From positions 434,001 through 498,000 of the forward strand of contig NZ_BMUY01000005.1 of assembly GCF_014650435.1 (NCBI RefSeq): DNA of 64,000 nt. Reading direction: 5' to 3'. Origin of the DNA: Streptomyces tendae (GTDB taxonomy: Bacteria; Actinomycetota; Actinomycetes; Streptomycetales; Streptomycetaceae). The notes below the pieces were generated by a model. It saw only the letters and a list, made by a program, of their open reading frames with translations, did not search any database and was not told where the DNA came from. Position numbers and translations under genes: made by a program. The stretch's first letter is position 1; every line of letters begins with the position of its first letter. This document shows, one piece after another, positions 50,010 through 59,197 of this stretch.

Positions 50010-50352
50010 CCCGCCGGGCACGGACCGATGGCCGGCCGCCCGCCTCTCCAGCTCCGGCACCACCTGGCTCGAGCTCGGCACGGCAAGCTGGTCCTCGCGG
50101 ACTTCCCGTGCGGCGGCCAGGAAGGACGGCTCGGCCAGCGGCTGACGCCGCAGCAGCTCGGTGCAGAAGCCGTACATGCGGGAGATGTAATCCATCCCGA
50201 AGAGCAGCCGCGCATGCGCCGCCCCCGCACGACAGGGCCACCACCGGCCCGGCGAAGGTGAGGGCGTCCCAGATCACCGGATCCGGCCGCCACCGGCCCG
50301 CGAACTCCACCAGATCGTCCACCATGGACTGCCCCGTGAACAGGACACGCAT
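50010..50352 (-). pseudogene. Macrolide-type glycosyltransferase remnant, deleted and frameshifted
   Basis: After GGAG and ATG at 50352 the frame reads MRVLFTG, the opening of macrolide-type (activator-dependent) glycosyltransferases, but then jumps to SMVDDLVEFAGRWRPDPVIW and DALTFAGP of the same family, so a large piece is deleted. A frameshift near 50218 moves to AHARLLFGMDYISRMYGF and TELLRRQPLAE, and the gene then ends early. The deoxysugar-transfer enzyme is dead. Together with the thioesterase remnant it points to a lost macrolide-like cluster. Confidence 0.75.
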
Positions 50353-50675
50353 GGGTTCTCCACGGACGCTCAGGGGGAATGTCAGCACTGCAGGTAGGAC
50401 CGCCACACGCCGGTACCCCTAATTCCCCCTGCCCCGTGGAGGGTTACCGACCCTCGTGCGGACCGGTCAGTGCCTTTTGCGGATCATCCGCCGGGGCAGC
50501 GGGTCGGTGGTGACCCGGCGGCGGGCGCAGACGGTGCTGCCGTCCTTCTTGCGTATCCGTAGTGCCCGTGCCCGTATGTACGCGCGGTGGCCGCGGTCCC
50601 TAGGTTGCCGGCATCGGCCGGCCGCGCCTCGGCGCGTGCCCCCCTTCGGCCGTTCGTCGCACCAGGGAGCCTGCC
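50353..50675. other. Intergenic region between the debris and the ATPase/LAL genes
   Basis: About 320 bases. A minus-strand frame ending at 50467 (ARALRIRKKDGSTVCARRR) has an arginine- and lysine-rich composition but no start I can support. Nothing else is seen; this may mark the far edge of the inserted island. Confidence 0.35.
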
Positions 50676-51284
50676 TTGCCCAACTCGGTCTTCGATCCGT
50701 GTCCCGCGGCGTCGCACACGGCGTCCTTCCTGCTTCCCGCGGTGCCCTCCGCCGTACGCGAGGGCCGCCACCGGGTCGGTACGGCGCTGCTCTCCCGGGG
50801 CCTCGGTCTGGACGAGGACTCCTCCTGGTCACTCACCGTGGTCTGCGGCGAGCTGCTCGCCCGCGCGGTACGGCGGGCGGCCGGAGAAGCGCCCGGACCG
50901 GCCGGGCGGCTCGCGGTGGGCGTCGACGTGGACGGCGACCAGCTCATCGTCGACGTGTGCGAAGTGCCCGGCGGCGCCACGCCGCCCGCCCGTGCCGGTC
51001 GCGCGCTCCCCGACGCGACCGACCCCCACGACGCCCGGGAGGAGGACGGCTGGGGCCGCGCCCTGATCGACGCCCACTGCACGGCGCACGGCACCGAGCA
51101 CACACCCGACGGACCGCGGTACTGGGCCGTCGTCACGCTTCCCGGCGGGGCCTTCCCGGGTCCGTCGTCGGCCGTGGAACGCCTGGGGAGCACGCGCTGG
51201 ATGGTGGAGCCCGCGGGCGCGGCCCTTGCCGCGGCGGGTGTCCGCATGGTCAGGATGGGGAAGCAGGACGTCCCGTACGCCTAG
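50676..51284 (+). CDS. Histidine-kinase-like ATPase domain protein (anti-sigma type)
   Basis: 202-residue protein with a single HATPase domain of the RsbW/anti-sigma kind common in Streptomyces: SRGLGLDEDSSWSLTVVCGE (N-box region), VDGDQLIVDVCEVPGG (Asp-Gly motif) and EEDGWGRALIDAHCTAHGTE (G-box region). Such proteins control sigma factors or regulators by binding. The start is TTG at 50676, with GGGAG upstream, chosen because the frame's homology begins there. A LAL-type regulator gene follows after 56 bases on the same strand, so the two may be one unit. Confidence 0.75.
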   Translation: MPNSVFDPCPAASHTASFLLPAVPSAVREGRHRVGTALLSRGLGLDEDSSWSLTVVCGELLARAVRRAAGEAPGPAGRLAVGVDVDGDQLIVDVCEVPGGATPPARAGRALPDATDPHDAREEDGWGRALIDAHCTAHGTEHTPDGPRYWAVVTLPGGAFPGPSSAVERLGSTRWMVEPAGAALAAAGVRMVRMGKQDVPYA

Positions 51285-51340
51285 GACGCTCGCCCGGAGC
51301 GGGGCGGCGCGTCCTCGGCCGCGCGGGCCGACGGAAAGCG

Positions 51341-54067
51341 ATGGTCGACGACATGACCGCTGTGCGACGGTCCTCCTGGCTGACCCCCCTGCGTCGGGCG
51401 CTCGGCGGGAACGGCTCGGTCCTGGTTCTCGTGGAGGGCTCCGCGGGCCTGGGCAAGACTCGTGCACTGCACGGCCTGAGCGGTCTGCCGGAGGCGGCCG
51501 AGGCCCGTCGGACCCTGTGGCGGTGCGGCGCGGCGCAGGAGCCGCCGGAGACGGGAGGGGGCCCCGCCCTGCTGCTGGTCGACGACGCGCACCGGGCCAC
51601 GCCGCAGGAGAGGGAGTGGCTGCGCGAGGTCCTGGAGCGGCCGTGGGAGGGGCTGGCGGCCGTGGTGGCCTACCGCCCCGAGGAGTTGGGCACGGCCGGT
51701 CTGCCGTTGGGCGCGCCGGCCGTGTCCTATCCCCCCGGTCTCGCGGTCTTCCGGCACCGGCTGCGCGCCTGGGGTGTGGACCGTGTACGCCGGGCCGCCT
51801 CGGAGGTCCTGGGCGAGCAGGCGACGCACGAGGCCGTCACCCGGCTGCACGCGTGTTCCGGCGGGGTGCCGCAGGTGGTGGCCGACCTGCTCGGCGCGCT
51901 GACCGCGGGTACGGGCTCCCGGTGCACGGCCGCCGACATCGACGCGGCCGGCGTGCCGGTCAGGCTGGCCGAACTGGTGCTGAGCCGTACCGACGCGCTG
52001 ACCGCGGCGGACCGGCCCGTCGTGTGGGCGGCCGCGGTGCTGGGCGAGCCGGCCGGCCGGGACGAACTGCTGTCCGTGGCGGGCATGGACGGCGCGCGCG
52101 GCCGTGCCGCGTTGCTCGAGGCCCTGGCCGGGGCGGCGCTGTCGGAGGTGTCGCAGGGGCGCTACGGGTTCTCCGTGCCGCTCGCCGCGACGGCCGTGCG
52201 CGAGCGGGTGCCCGGGCCGGTGCGCGAGGAGTTGCACGGGCGGGCGGCGCGGGTGCTCGCCCGCCGCCGGCCGGTGCCCTGGGCGGAGGTGGCCCGGCAC
52301 CGCGGGGCCGCGGGCCGGCGCAAGAGCTGGCTCAAGGCGGTGGAGAAGGCCGCCCTGGCAGCGGTGGAGGCGGTACATCACCAGGAGGCGATCGGCCTCC
52401 TGGAGCGGACGCTCGCGGTGCCCGAGGTCCCCGCGCGGTACCGGGCCCGGCTGGCGCCGCTGCTGGCCCGCAGTGCCGTCATCGGGCTGCGCTCCGACCA
52501 GACGGTGGAGGTGCTCACGCAGGCCGTCCGCGACCCCGGCCTGCCGGTGGACGTCAAGGGCCAACTGCGCCTGGACCTCGGCCTGATGCTGGCCAACCAG
52601 GTCGGGGACCTGGCCGCCGGGATGCGCGAGCTGGAGGCGGCGGTCGAGGAGCTGGGCGAGGTGCGTCCGGCGCTGACCTCACGGGCGATGGTGGCGCTGG
52701 CCATGCCGGAGTGGCCGACCGGGACGCTGGCGGGGCACCGGGAGTGGCTGCGCCGGGCGGCCGGACTCGCCCGCGCCGGCGACAGCGAGGTGGCGCGGGC
52801 CGCCGTCGCCGCCAACCACGCCTCCCTGGCCGTCGCCTGCGGTGACCCGCAGGCCCGGGAACTGGTGGCGGCCCTGCCCGTCGACGGCCCCCCGGCCGGC
52901 TGCCGGGAGCACGCGGCGCGCGGACTGTGCAACGCCGCGGACGCCGCCCTCTGGCGGGGCTCGTACCGGTGGGGCGAGGAGCTGATGTCGGCGGGGCTGG
53001 ACCTCGCTGCCCGTATCGGTGCCTCGTACACCGAGCAGACCGCGCAGGGCACCCGGCTGCTCCTTGACTGGTGGGCCGGGCGGTGGGACGGGCTGGGTGA
53101 GCGGTGCGAGCGGTTCGTCGCGGACACGGCCGACATGCCCGTGGTGGCGGCGGACGCCCACCTGGTGCGGGGCATGCTGGCCTTCGTCCAGGGGGACTGG
53201 ACGCAGGCGGTGCACTGGCTGACGGCGCTCGGCGCGCCCGCGCCGGAGTGCACCCGCATGCCGTTGGCCGCGGCCACGGCGGGCACGCTGATCCGTCTCG
53301 CCCTGGTCCGCGACGACCCGCCGGCCGCGGCGGAGCAGGCCAGGGCGGCCTGGGCGGCCGTGGCGGAGAAGGGCATCTGGGCGTGGGCGGCGGAGCTGGC
53401 CCCCTGGGCGGTCGAGGCGGTGGCCCGGGCGGGGGACGCCGCGGCCGCCCGTCGGATGACCGCGGAGTTCGTGCGGGGGCTGGCGGGTCAGGACGCGCCG
53501 TCCGCCCGGGCCGCCGTCGCCTGGAGCCGGGCCGCGCTGGAGGAGCGCGAGGGCCGCCGCCCGGAAGCGGCCGGGTCGTACCGGCAGGCCGCGGCCGCCT
53601 ACCGGGAGCTGTCCCGCCCCTACGCCTGGGCCCTGACGACCGAGGGCGCGGCTCGCTGCTCACTCCTCGACGGCGCGGAACACTCCGGTGCGCCCGACGA
53701 GGCGGCCCGCGGCGGCGCGGACGGCACCGCCGGCGAGGACGGCGGGCGGGCCCACGCCGTCGCGTCGTTGCGGCGCTGCGTCGAGCAGTACACGGAACTC
53801 GGCGCGGTCTACGACGCCGCCCGGGCCCGCACCCTGTTGCGCTCCCACCAGCCCCCGGAGGTCCGCCGGCCGGGCCGCCCCGCGTTCGACGACCGGCTCT
53901 CCCCCAGGGAGCGCGAGGTGGCGGAACTCGCGGCGCGCGGCCTGATGAACCGTGAGATCGCGGTGGTGCTGCACCTCTCGCCCCGGACGGTGGAGCAGCA
54001 TGTCGCCCGTGCCCTGCGGAAGACGGGTGCCCTGTCCCGCCGCGACCTCCTGCGCACGGCCCCCTGA
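51341..54067 (+). CDS. LuxR family regulator with AAA-type ATPase (LAL)
   Basis: 908-residue large ATP-binding LuxR regulator. The N-terminal STAND-type ATPase has Walker A VEGSAGLGKTRALHG (about residue 28) and Walker B PALLLVDDAHRA; the middle is a long array of helical TPR-like repeats; the C-terminal LuxR helix-turn-helix is LSPREREVAELAARGLMNRE followed by TVEQHVARALRKTGA. These proteins switch on secondary-metabolite or catabolic genes. The ATG at 51341 gives a sensible start; longer open frame upstream overlaps the ATPase gene and has no homology. Confidence 0.88.
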   Translation: MVDDMTAVRRSSWLTPLRRALGGNGSVLVLVEGSAGLGKTRALHGLSGLPEAAEARRTLWRCGAAQEPPETGGGPALLLVDDAHRATPQEREWLREVLERPWEGLAAVVAYRPEELGTAGLPLGAPAVSYPPGLAVFRHRLRAWGVDRVRRAASEVLGEQATHEAVTRLHACSGGVPQVVADLLGALTAGTGSRCTAADIDAAGVPVRLAELVLSRTDALTAADRPVVWAAAVLGEPAGRDELLSVAGMDGARGRAALLEALAGAALSEVSQGRYGFSVPLAATAVRERVPGPVREELHGRAARVLARRRPVPWAEVARHRGAAGRRKSWLKAVEKAALAAVEAVHHQEAIGLLERTLAVPEVPARYRARLAPLLARSAVIGLRSDQTVEVLTQAVRDPGLPVDVKGQLRLDLGLMLANQVGDLAAGMRELEAAVEELGEVRPALTSRAMVALAMPEWPTGTLAGHREWLRRAAGLARAGDSEVARAAVAANHASLAVACGDPQARELVAALPVDGPPAGCREHAARGLCNAADAALWRGSYRWGEELMSAGLDLAARIGASYTEQTAQGTRLLLDWWAGRWDGLGERCERFVADTADMPVVAADAHLVRGMLAFVQGDWTQAVHWLTALGAPAPECTRMPLAAATAGTLIRLALVRDDPPAAAEQARAAWAAVAEKGIWAWAAELAPWAVEAVARAGDAAAARRMTAEFVRGLAGQDAPSARAAVAWSRAALEEREGRRPEAAGSYRQAAAAYRELSRPYAWALTTEGAARCSLLDGAEHSGAPDEAARGGADGTAGEDGGRAHAVASLRRCVEQYTELGAVYDAARARTLLRSHQPPEVRRPGRPAFDDRLSPREREVAELAARGLMNREIAVVLHLSPRTVEQHVARALRKTGALSRRDLLRTAP

Positions 54068-54095
54068 GGTCCGCGGCTTCGTCCGTGCCGTGGGC

Positions 54096-55508
54096 TCAGC
54101 CCGCGAAGCGGGCCATCCATGCCTCGACCTCGTCCGCGCTGCGCGGCAGACCCGCCGACAGGTTCTCGTGGCCGTCCTCGGTGACGACCAGGTCGTCCTC
54201 GATCCGCACGCCGATGCCGCGCCACTCCTCGGGCACCGTCAGGTCGTCCGCCTGGAAGTACAGGCCCGGCTCGACGGTCAGGCACATGCCCGGCTCCAGC
54301 AGGCCGTCCACGTACTCCTCCGTGCGGGCCCGCGCGCAGTCGTGGACGTCCAGGCCCAGCATGTGACCGGTGCCGGCCATGGTGAAGCGACGCTGCAGAC
54401 CGAGCTCGTACGCCCGCTCGGCGGGGCCCTCGATGAAGCCCCACTCCACCAGCCGTGCCGCCAGGTGGCGTTGGGCGGCCTCGTGGAAGTCGCGGTACGC
54501 GGCGCCCGGCTTGACCGTCGCGATCCCGGCCTCCTGGGCCTCGTACACCGCGTCGTAGACCTTCCGCTGCAGGGGCGTGAAGGTGCCGCTGATCGGCAGG
54601 GTGCGGGTGACGTCGGCGGTGTAGAGGGAGCGCGTCTCCACACCGGCGTCCAGGAGCAGCAGGTCCCCCGGGCGGACCGGGCCGTCGTTGTCCGTCCAGT
54701 GCATGATCGTGGCGTGCTCGCCCGCGGCGCAGATCGTGCCGTATCCGACCGCGTTGCCCTCCAGGCGCGCCCGGCGGAAGAAGGTGCCCTCCAGCCACCG
54801 CTCCGACGAGGCGACCGCCCGGGACAACTCGCCCACGACGTCGGTGAAGCCGCGCACCGTGGAGTCCACCGCCTTGCGCAGCTCCCCGAGTTCCCAGGCG
54901 TCCTTGACCAGGCGCAGGTCGCTCAGCGCGTCCTCCAGCGCGGCGTCGCGCTCGGCGTCGGTGGTGACGGCCGCCTCCAGGGCGGGGTCGACCCCGCGCA
55001 CGATCCGGGTCGGCACACCCCGGGTGGCGGCCAGGTCGGCGGCCGCGGTGCGCACGTCGCGGCACGGCAGGCCGAGCACGCGCTCCGACTCGGCCAGCGA
55101 GCGGCGCCGGCCGGTCCACAGTTCGGCGTGGGCGCCGGTCCAGAACTCGTCGTCGTCGCGGCTGTCCCTGGGCAGTTGGTAGCAGTAGGCGTCGTGTCCG
55201 CCCTCCGCGCGGGGCTCCAGGACCAGGGCCCCGTCCCGGGCCTGGTCGCCGGTCAGGTGCACGTAGCCCGAGTACGGCCTGAACGGGTAGGTGTCGTCGT
55301 TCGAGCGGACCTTGAGGTTGCCCGAGGGGACCACCAGCCGCTCGCCGGGGAACCGCGCGGAGAGCGCGGCTCGGCGGCGGGCCGCGTACGGGGCCTGTTC
55401 GGCGGGCTGGAGGTCGTGCCGCTCCGTGTCCGCCCAGCCCGTGCGCATCAGGGCGGACAGCTCCGCCGAGAGCTTCGGGTACAGGCTGTTCTTCCGACGG
55501 TTCGCCAC
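54096..55508 (-). CDS. Xaa-Pro aminopeptidase (PepP-like)
   Basis: 470-residue M24-family aminopeptidase P that removes an N-terminal residue before proline. The five metal ligands are recognised: LLLLDAGVETRSLYTADVTR (two Asp), FTMAGTGHMLGLDVHD (His), LTVEPGLY (Glu) and GVRIEDDLVVTE (Glu). The N-terminal creatinase-like domain has SGNLKVRSNDDTYPFRPYSG. GTG at 55508 follows GGAAGG; an overlapping GTG three codons upstream is also possible. It is convergent with the LAL gene (28 bases) and divergent from a TrmB-type regulator. Confidence 0.92.
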   Translation of the reverse strand: MANRRKNSLYPKLSAELSALMRTGWADTERHDLQPAEQAPYAARRRAALSARFPGERLVVPSGNLKVRSNDDTYPFRPYSGYVHLTGDQARDGALVLEPRAEGGHDAYCYQLPRDSRDDDEFWTGAHAELWTGRRRSLAESERVLGLPCRDVRTAAADLAATRGVPTRIVRGVDPALEAAVTTDAERDAALEDALSDLRLVKDAWELGELRKAVDSTVRGFTDVVGELSRAVASSERWLEGTFFRRARLEGNAVGYGTICAAGEHATIMHWTDNDGPVRPGDLLLLDAGVETRSLYTADVTRTLPISGTFTPLQRKVYDAVYEAQEAGIATVKPGAAYRDFHEAAQRHLAARLVEWGFIEGPAERAYELGLQRRFTMAGTGHMLGLDVHDCARARTEEYVDGLLEPGMCLTVEPGLYFQADDLTVPEEWRGIGVRIEDDLVVTEDGHENLSAGLPRSADEVEAWMARFAG

Positions 55509-55631
55509 GTCGTGCACCTTCCTTCGCCGATTCTTCCGCCGGACGGTACCGAGTCCCGGCAGGCTGCGGGGCTCAGGAGTGCCAGTGGCACTGATCGGCC
55601 ACCACGGACCGGCGGGGCCGATAATCGACTC

Positions 55632-56615
55632 ATGGTGAACGAGAAGCTCGGCGAGTCCCTGCGCGTGCTGGGGCTCGATCCCACGGCCTGCCGGGTCTAT
55701 CTGGCCCTGCTGGAGCTGTCCCCCGCACCGCTGGAGGCGATCGGCGCGGCGACCGGCCTGAGCGGGGCCCGGCTCGGCGCCGCGTACGCGACCCTTGCGG
55801 ACACCGGCCTGGCCAGTGCCGCGGCCGGGGACACGGACGTGGTGGCTCCGGTGCCCCCCGCGGCGGGTCTGGAGGTGCTCGCCCGGCACCGGGCGGCCGA
55901 GCTGGAGGAGTCGCGCGTCGCGGTCGGGGGCGCGTTCGAGTCGTTCAGGCGCCGACGGCTCGCCGCCTACAACGACGACCTCGTCGAGGTCGTCACCGGG
56001 GAGGCCATCGGACCGCGGATGCGCCAGGCGTGGGCCAGTGCCCGCGAGCAGATCCGGCAGTTCGAGTCCCCGCCCTACGTCCACCTGCCGGGCGCGACCG
56101 ACGACGCCCTCGCGACGCTGGCCCGCGGGGTGACGCAGCGCGTCGTCTACGCGCGCGAGGCGCTGGAGCTGCCCGGACAGCTCGAGCACGTCATCGAACC
56201 CTGCGTCGAGGCGGGCGAGCAGGCCAGGGTGCTGCCGTCGGTACCGGTCAAGCTGCTGATCATCGACGAGGCGTACGCGCTGGTGTCCTTGTCGATCAAG
56301 GACGTCGATGTGCACAACACCATGCTGGTGGTGCAGCCCTGCGGTCTGCTCTCCGCGCTGGCGGCGCTGTTCGAGCAGACCTGGCGCGACGCCGTCCCGC
56401 TGCACGGAGTCGCGGCCCGCCCCGCCGGGCTCCCGTCGGCCGACCGGCGCCTGCTGCGGCTCCTGGCCGGTGGCGCGACCGACGAGGTGGCCGCCCGCGA
56501 GCTGGGCATCAGCCGACGCACGCTGTTCCGGCGGCTGCAGGTCCTCATGGCCCGCCTCGGCGCGGCGAACCGCTTCCAGTTGGCCCTGCAGGCCCAGCGC
56601 GCGGGCTGGCTGTGA
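55632..56615 (+). CDS. TrmB-like/LuxR two-part transcriptional regulator
   Basis: 327-residue regulator with an N-terminal TrmB-type winged helix (LDPTACRVYLALLELSPAPL, about residues 15-65), a central effector region, and a C-terminal LuxR-like helix-turn-helix (GGATDEVAARELGISRRTLF, about residues 280-300). Proteins of this build are common in Streptomyces beside secreted protease genes. ATG at 55632 lies six bases after GATAAT (leaderless). It is convergent with the subtilisin gene across a terminator hairpin, and divergent from the aminopeptidase. Confidence 0.85.
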   Translation: MVNEKLGESLRVLGLDPTACRVYLALLELSPAPLEAIGAATGLSGARLGAAYATLADTGLASAAAGDTDVVAPVPPAAGLEVLARHRAAELEESRVAVGGAFESFRRRRLAAYNDDLVEVVTGEAIGPRMRQAWASAREQIRQFESPPYVHLPGATDDALATLARGVTQRVVYAREALELPGQLEHVIEPCVEAGEQARVLPSVPVKLLIIDEAYALVSLSIKDVDVHNTMLVVQPCGLLSALAALFEQTWRDAVPLHGVAARPAGLPSADRRLLRLLAGGATDEVAARELGISRRTLFRRLQVLMARLGAANRFQLALQAQRAGWL

Positions 56616-56629
56616 GCCCGCCACGCCGT

Positions 56630-56657
56630 GACCCCCGCCCGGTCCCGGACGGGGGTC
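56630..56657. terminator. Bidirectional hairpin between regulator and protease genes
   Basis: GACCCCCG (56630-56637) pairs with CGGGGGTC (56650-56657) around a 12-base loop that can itself partly pair. It lies between two convergent stop codons. Confidence 0.7.
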
Positions 56658-56712
56658 GTCGACGTGGTCGGCAGCGCAGCGGCGTCTTCACGACGCCGTA
56701 CGGGCCGTCGGC

Positions 56713-58323
56713 TCAGAACTGCAGCGACCAGGCGTTGACGTAGCCGGTGTCGTTGACCCAGTTGTCGGTCACCCGGAGCTTCCAGGTGCCGTTCGCGGGG
56801 GTGCCGGAGGCGTCGACGGCGACCGTGCCCCGGACGTCGTCCGCGCTGTCGTAGGCGCCGTAGTCCTTCAGCAGGAAGACACCGCCGTCGGGAGCGACCA
56901 ACTCGACCCGCACGTCACCGCGGTAGGTGTGGCGGATGTCGACGGTGACGGAGAGGTCGGCGGGGGCGTTGCCGCTGACGCCAGTGACGGTGAGGGGCGA
57001 CTCGACGGTGACCCCGTCCCGGATCGGGTAGTCGTCGGTGTTCTCGAACCGCTCGCCGTCGGAGGGCGGCGGGGTGTCGCCACCGGTGCCGGTGAACAGC
57101 AGGCGGTTGGGCGACCCGTTGCGGGGGTCGGTGACCTTGCCGGACGTGGCGTCGGCGACCAGTCGTTCGCGGACCTGGGCGGGGGACCAGTCCGGGTGGG
57201 CCGACAGCAGCAGGGCGGCGGCACCGGCGACGTGCGGGGAGGCCATCGAGGTGCCGCTGTCGGCGCGGGAGGCGGAGTCGCCCGCGTTGGAGGCGGAGAC
57301 GATGTTGTCGCCGGGGGCGAAGATGTCCAGGCAGGGGCCGTAGTTGGAGCCCTGTCCGTTGGACCAGCCGCTGGCCCGGGCGTCGCGGCTGTCGGTGGCG
57401 CCGACGGTGATGGCCGCCGGGGTGGACGAGGGCGAGTAGGAGCAGGCGTCGGCGTTGTTGTTGCCGGCCGCGACCACCCAGGTGACGCCCGAGGCGATGG
57501 AGGCGTCGACCGCGTCGTTGACGGACTGGGTCCTGCCGCCGCCGATGCTCATGTTGGCCACCGAGGGGCCGTCGGCGTTCCTGGTGACCCAGTCGATGCC
57601 CGCGAGGACCGGCGCCCAGGTGTTGCCCGAGGTGCCCTGGCAGTTGAGCACCCGCACGCTGACCAGCCGGACGTCCTTCGCGACGCCGTGGGAGGCACCG
57701 CCGACGGTGCCGGCCACGTGGGTGCCGTGCCCCTGGCAGTCGGAGGCGTTGGAGTCGTCGTCGATGAAGTCGTAGCCGCTGACCGCGCGGCCGCCGAAGT
57801 CGTCGTGGCTAAGGCGTACTCCGGTGTCGACGACGTAGGCGGTGACGTCGGAGGCGCCACCGGGGTAGGTGTAGGAGCGGTCGACCGGCAGGTCGCGCTG
57901 GTCGATGCGGTCCAGGCCCCAGGAGGGCGGGTTGGGCTGGGTGCCGACCGCGTAGGCCACGGCGTCGGCCTCGACGCGGGCGACCGACGGGTCGGCGGCG
58001 AGTTCCTCGGCCCGCCGCTCCGTCATCCGCACCGCGAAGCCGCGCAGGGCGGTGGTGTAGGTGTAGCGCAGGCTGCCCCCGTGACGCTTGGCCAGCGCCT
58101 TGGCCGAGGCGGGTATGTCGGCTCTGGCGACGCTGTCCTCGAGGGTGACGATGTAGGAGCCCTCGACCGCTCCGGCGCGGTCGGCACCGACGATGCGGGC
58201 GCCGTCGTCGGGCGGTACGGGGGCCGCTGCTCCGCTGGTGGCCGCGGCGCCCACGAGCAGGGCGGATGCGGCACCGGCGGCGAGCAGCCCCCGTAGGCGG
58301 ACGTCGAACTTCGTGAGCTTCAT
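56713..58323 (-). CDS. Secreted subtilisin-like serine protease (S8) with P-domain
   Basis: 536-residue extracellular protease. Order: a Lys/Arg-rich signal peptide with an Ala/Gly core (MKLTKFDVRLRGLLAAGAAS), an I9 propeptide inhibitor (SYIVTLEDSVARADI, then ALRGFAVRMTERRAEELAAD), the catalytic domain with Asp in AYVVDTGVR, His in GHGTHVAGTVGG and Ser in SGTSMASPHVAGAAAL, and a C-terminal proprotein-convertase P-domain (TVDIRHTYRGDVRVELVAPD, ending NAWSLQF). It degrades extracellular protein. It is the start of a gene pointing away from the Rieske gene, with a 376-base divergent region. Confidence 0.95.
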   Translation of the reverse strand: MKLTKFDVRLRGLLAAGAASALLVGAAATSGAAAPVPPDDGARIVGADRAGAVEGSYIVTLEDSVARADIPASAKALAKRHGGSLRYTYTTALRGFAVRMTERRAEELAADPSVARVEADAVAYAVGTQPNPPSWGLDRIDQRDLPVDRSYTYPGGASDVTAYVVDTGVRLSHDDFGGRAVSGYDFIDDDSNASDCQGHGTHVAGTVGGASHGVAKDVRLVSVRVLNCQGTSGNTWAPVLAGIDWVTRNADGPSVANMSIGGGRTQSVNDAVDASIASGVTWVVAAGNNNADACSYSPSSTPAAITVGATDSRDARASGWSNGQGSNYGPCLDIFAPGDNIVSASNAGDSASRADSGTSMASPHVAGAAALLLSAHPDWSPAQVRERLVADATSGKVTDPRNGSPNRLLFTGTGGDTPPPSDGERFENTDDYPIRDGVTVESPLTVTGVSGNAPADLSVTVDIRHTYRGDVRVELVAPDGGVFLLKDYGAYDSADDVRGTVAVDASGTPANGTWKLRVTDNWVNDTGYVNAWSLQF

Positions 58324-58699
58324 GGGCGTCTCCGTGGGATGCGGTGTGGGGATGCGATGCGGGGATGCAGTACGGACATGTAGTGCGCATGACAAGCGGT
58401 GAGTTCATGGCTCAAGTCACCTTTTGCGCCGTCCAGGCCCCCGGGGCGCGGATCGGTGCGACGGTGTCTCGTGGAAGGGAACCTAGGCACCGGCCCGGCG
58501 CGCGCCTATCCGGGTGGCACCGGCACGGACACGCAAGTAATTGCGGCGCCCGGTACGACGCCCGCAGTGGCGGGCGGAGACGCGGGCGGAGTCGCTCGGC
58601 AACCTGTCGGCGGTGACGGCCGCCGACGCTGAACAACGCGTCCCGCGGGGCCGTACCTCTCGGCAGATCATCACGCATCCACCCCGGAAGGACCCCAGC
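58324..58699. promoter_or_regulatory. Divergent promoter region of the subtilisin and Rieske genes
   Basis: About 375 bases. A possible minus-strand promoter for the protease is TTGTCA near 58395 with a TACTGC-like box 17 bases on. Short GGGGATGC-like repeats occur around 58334-58366. The rest is GC-rich with no gene I can support. Confidence 0.4.
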
Positions 58700-59197
58700 A
58701 TGACCAGCGCATCGTTTCATCCCGCAACGGGACCGGCCCGTCGTACCGTCGTGGCGGCGGCCGGAGCGGCGTCTCTCGGCGCCGTGCTGGCCGCCTGCGG
58801 AGGTTCGGACGACGACGCGTCCGGCGACACCGGCACCGCTCCCTCCGGCAGCCCCTCCCAGGAGGCGGGCGGCGGCGGTTCGGGCGGCGGAGAGAACGCG
58901 GGGGCCGGGGCCGCCCTCGCGGCGACGGCCGACATACCCGAGGGCGGCGGGAAGGTCTTCCCCGATCAGAAGGTGGTGGTGACCCAGCCCGCGGCGGGCG
59001 ACTTCAAGGCGTTCTCCGCCACCTGTACCCATCAGGGCTGCGCCGTGAAGAGCGTGGCCGACGGCCTCATCAACTGCCCGTGCCACAACAGCAGTTTCTC
59101 GATCACCGACGGCAGTGTGCAGGGCGGCCCCGCGCCCAAGCCGCTGCCCGCCGTGCAGATCACGGTCAGCGGGGACTCGATCCGGCTGGCCGGATGA
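58700..59197 (+). CDS. Rieske iron-sulfur lipoprotein, Tat-type signal
   Basis: 165-residue [2Fe-2S] protein. The signal peptide has a twin-arginine (ARRTVVAAAGAASLGAV) and a lipobox ending in Cys (LAAC), so it is Tat-exported and lipid-anchored. After a Gly/Ser/Asp linker come the cluster-binding motifs CTHQGCAV and CPCHNSSFSI. It probably carries electrons at the outer face of the membrane for an unidentified partner. Its stop codon overlaps the start of the next gene (ATGA), so the two are coupled. Confidence 0.9.
   Translation: MTSASFHPATGPARRTVVAAAGAASLGAVLAACGGSDDDASGDTGTAPSGSPSQEAGGGGSGGGENAGAGAALAATADIPEGGGKVFPDQKVVVTQPAAGDFKAFSATCTHQGCAVKSVADGLINCPCHNSSFSITDGSVQGGPAPKPLPAVQITVSGDSIRLAG

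Noticed and set aside
50467..50590. Small minus-strand protein containing ARALRIRKKDGSTVCARRR
   Set aside because: No start codon with a ribosome site or promoter could be supported, and codon use does not stand out from the noise.
50456..51340. N-terminal extension of the LAL regulator frame
   Set aside because: The sequence is Arg/Pro-rich shadow of the HATPase gene in another frame; homology to LuxR regulators begins only after 51341.
55509..56624. Extension of the aminopeptidase frame over the TrmB-type gene
   Set aside because: Antisense shadow of that regulator, and the family start is preceded by a clear ribosome binding site at 55508.
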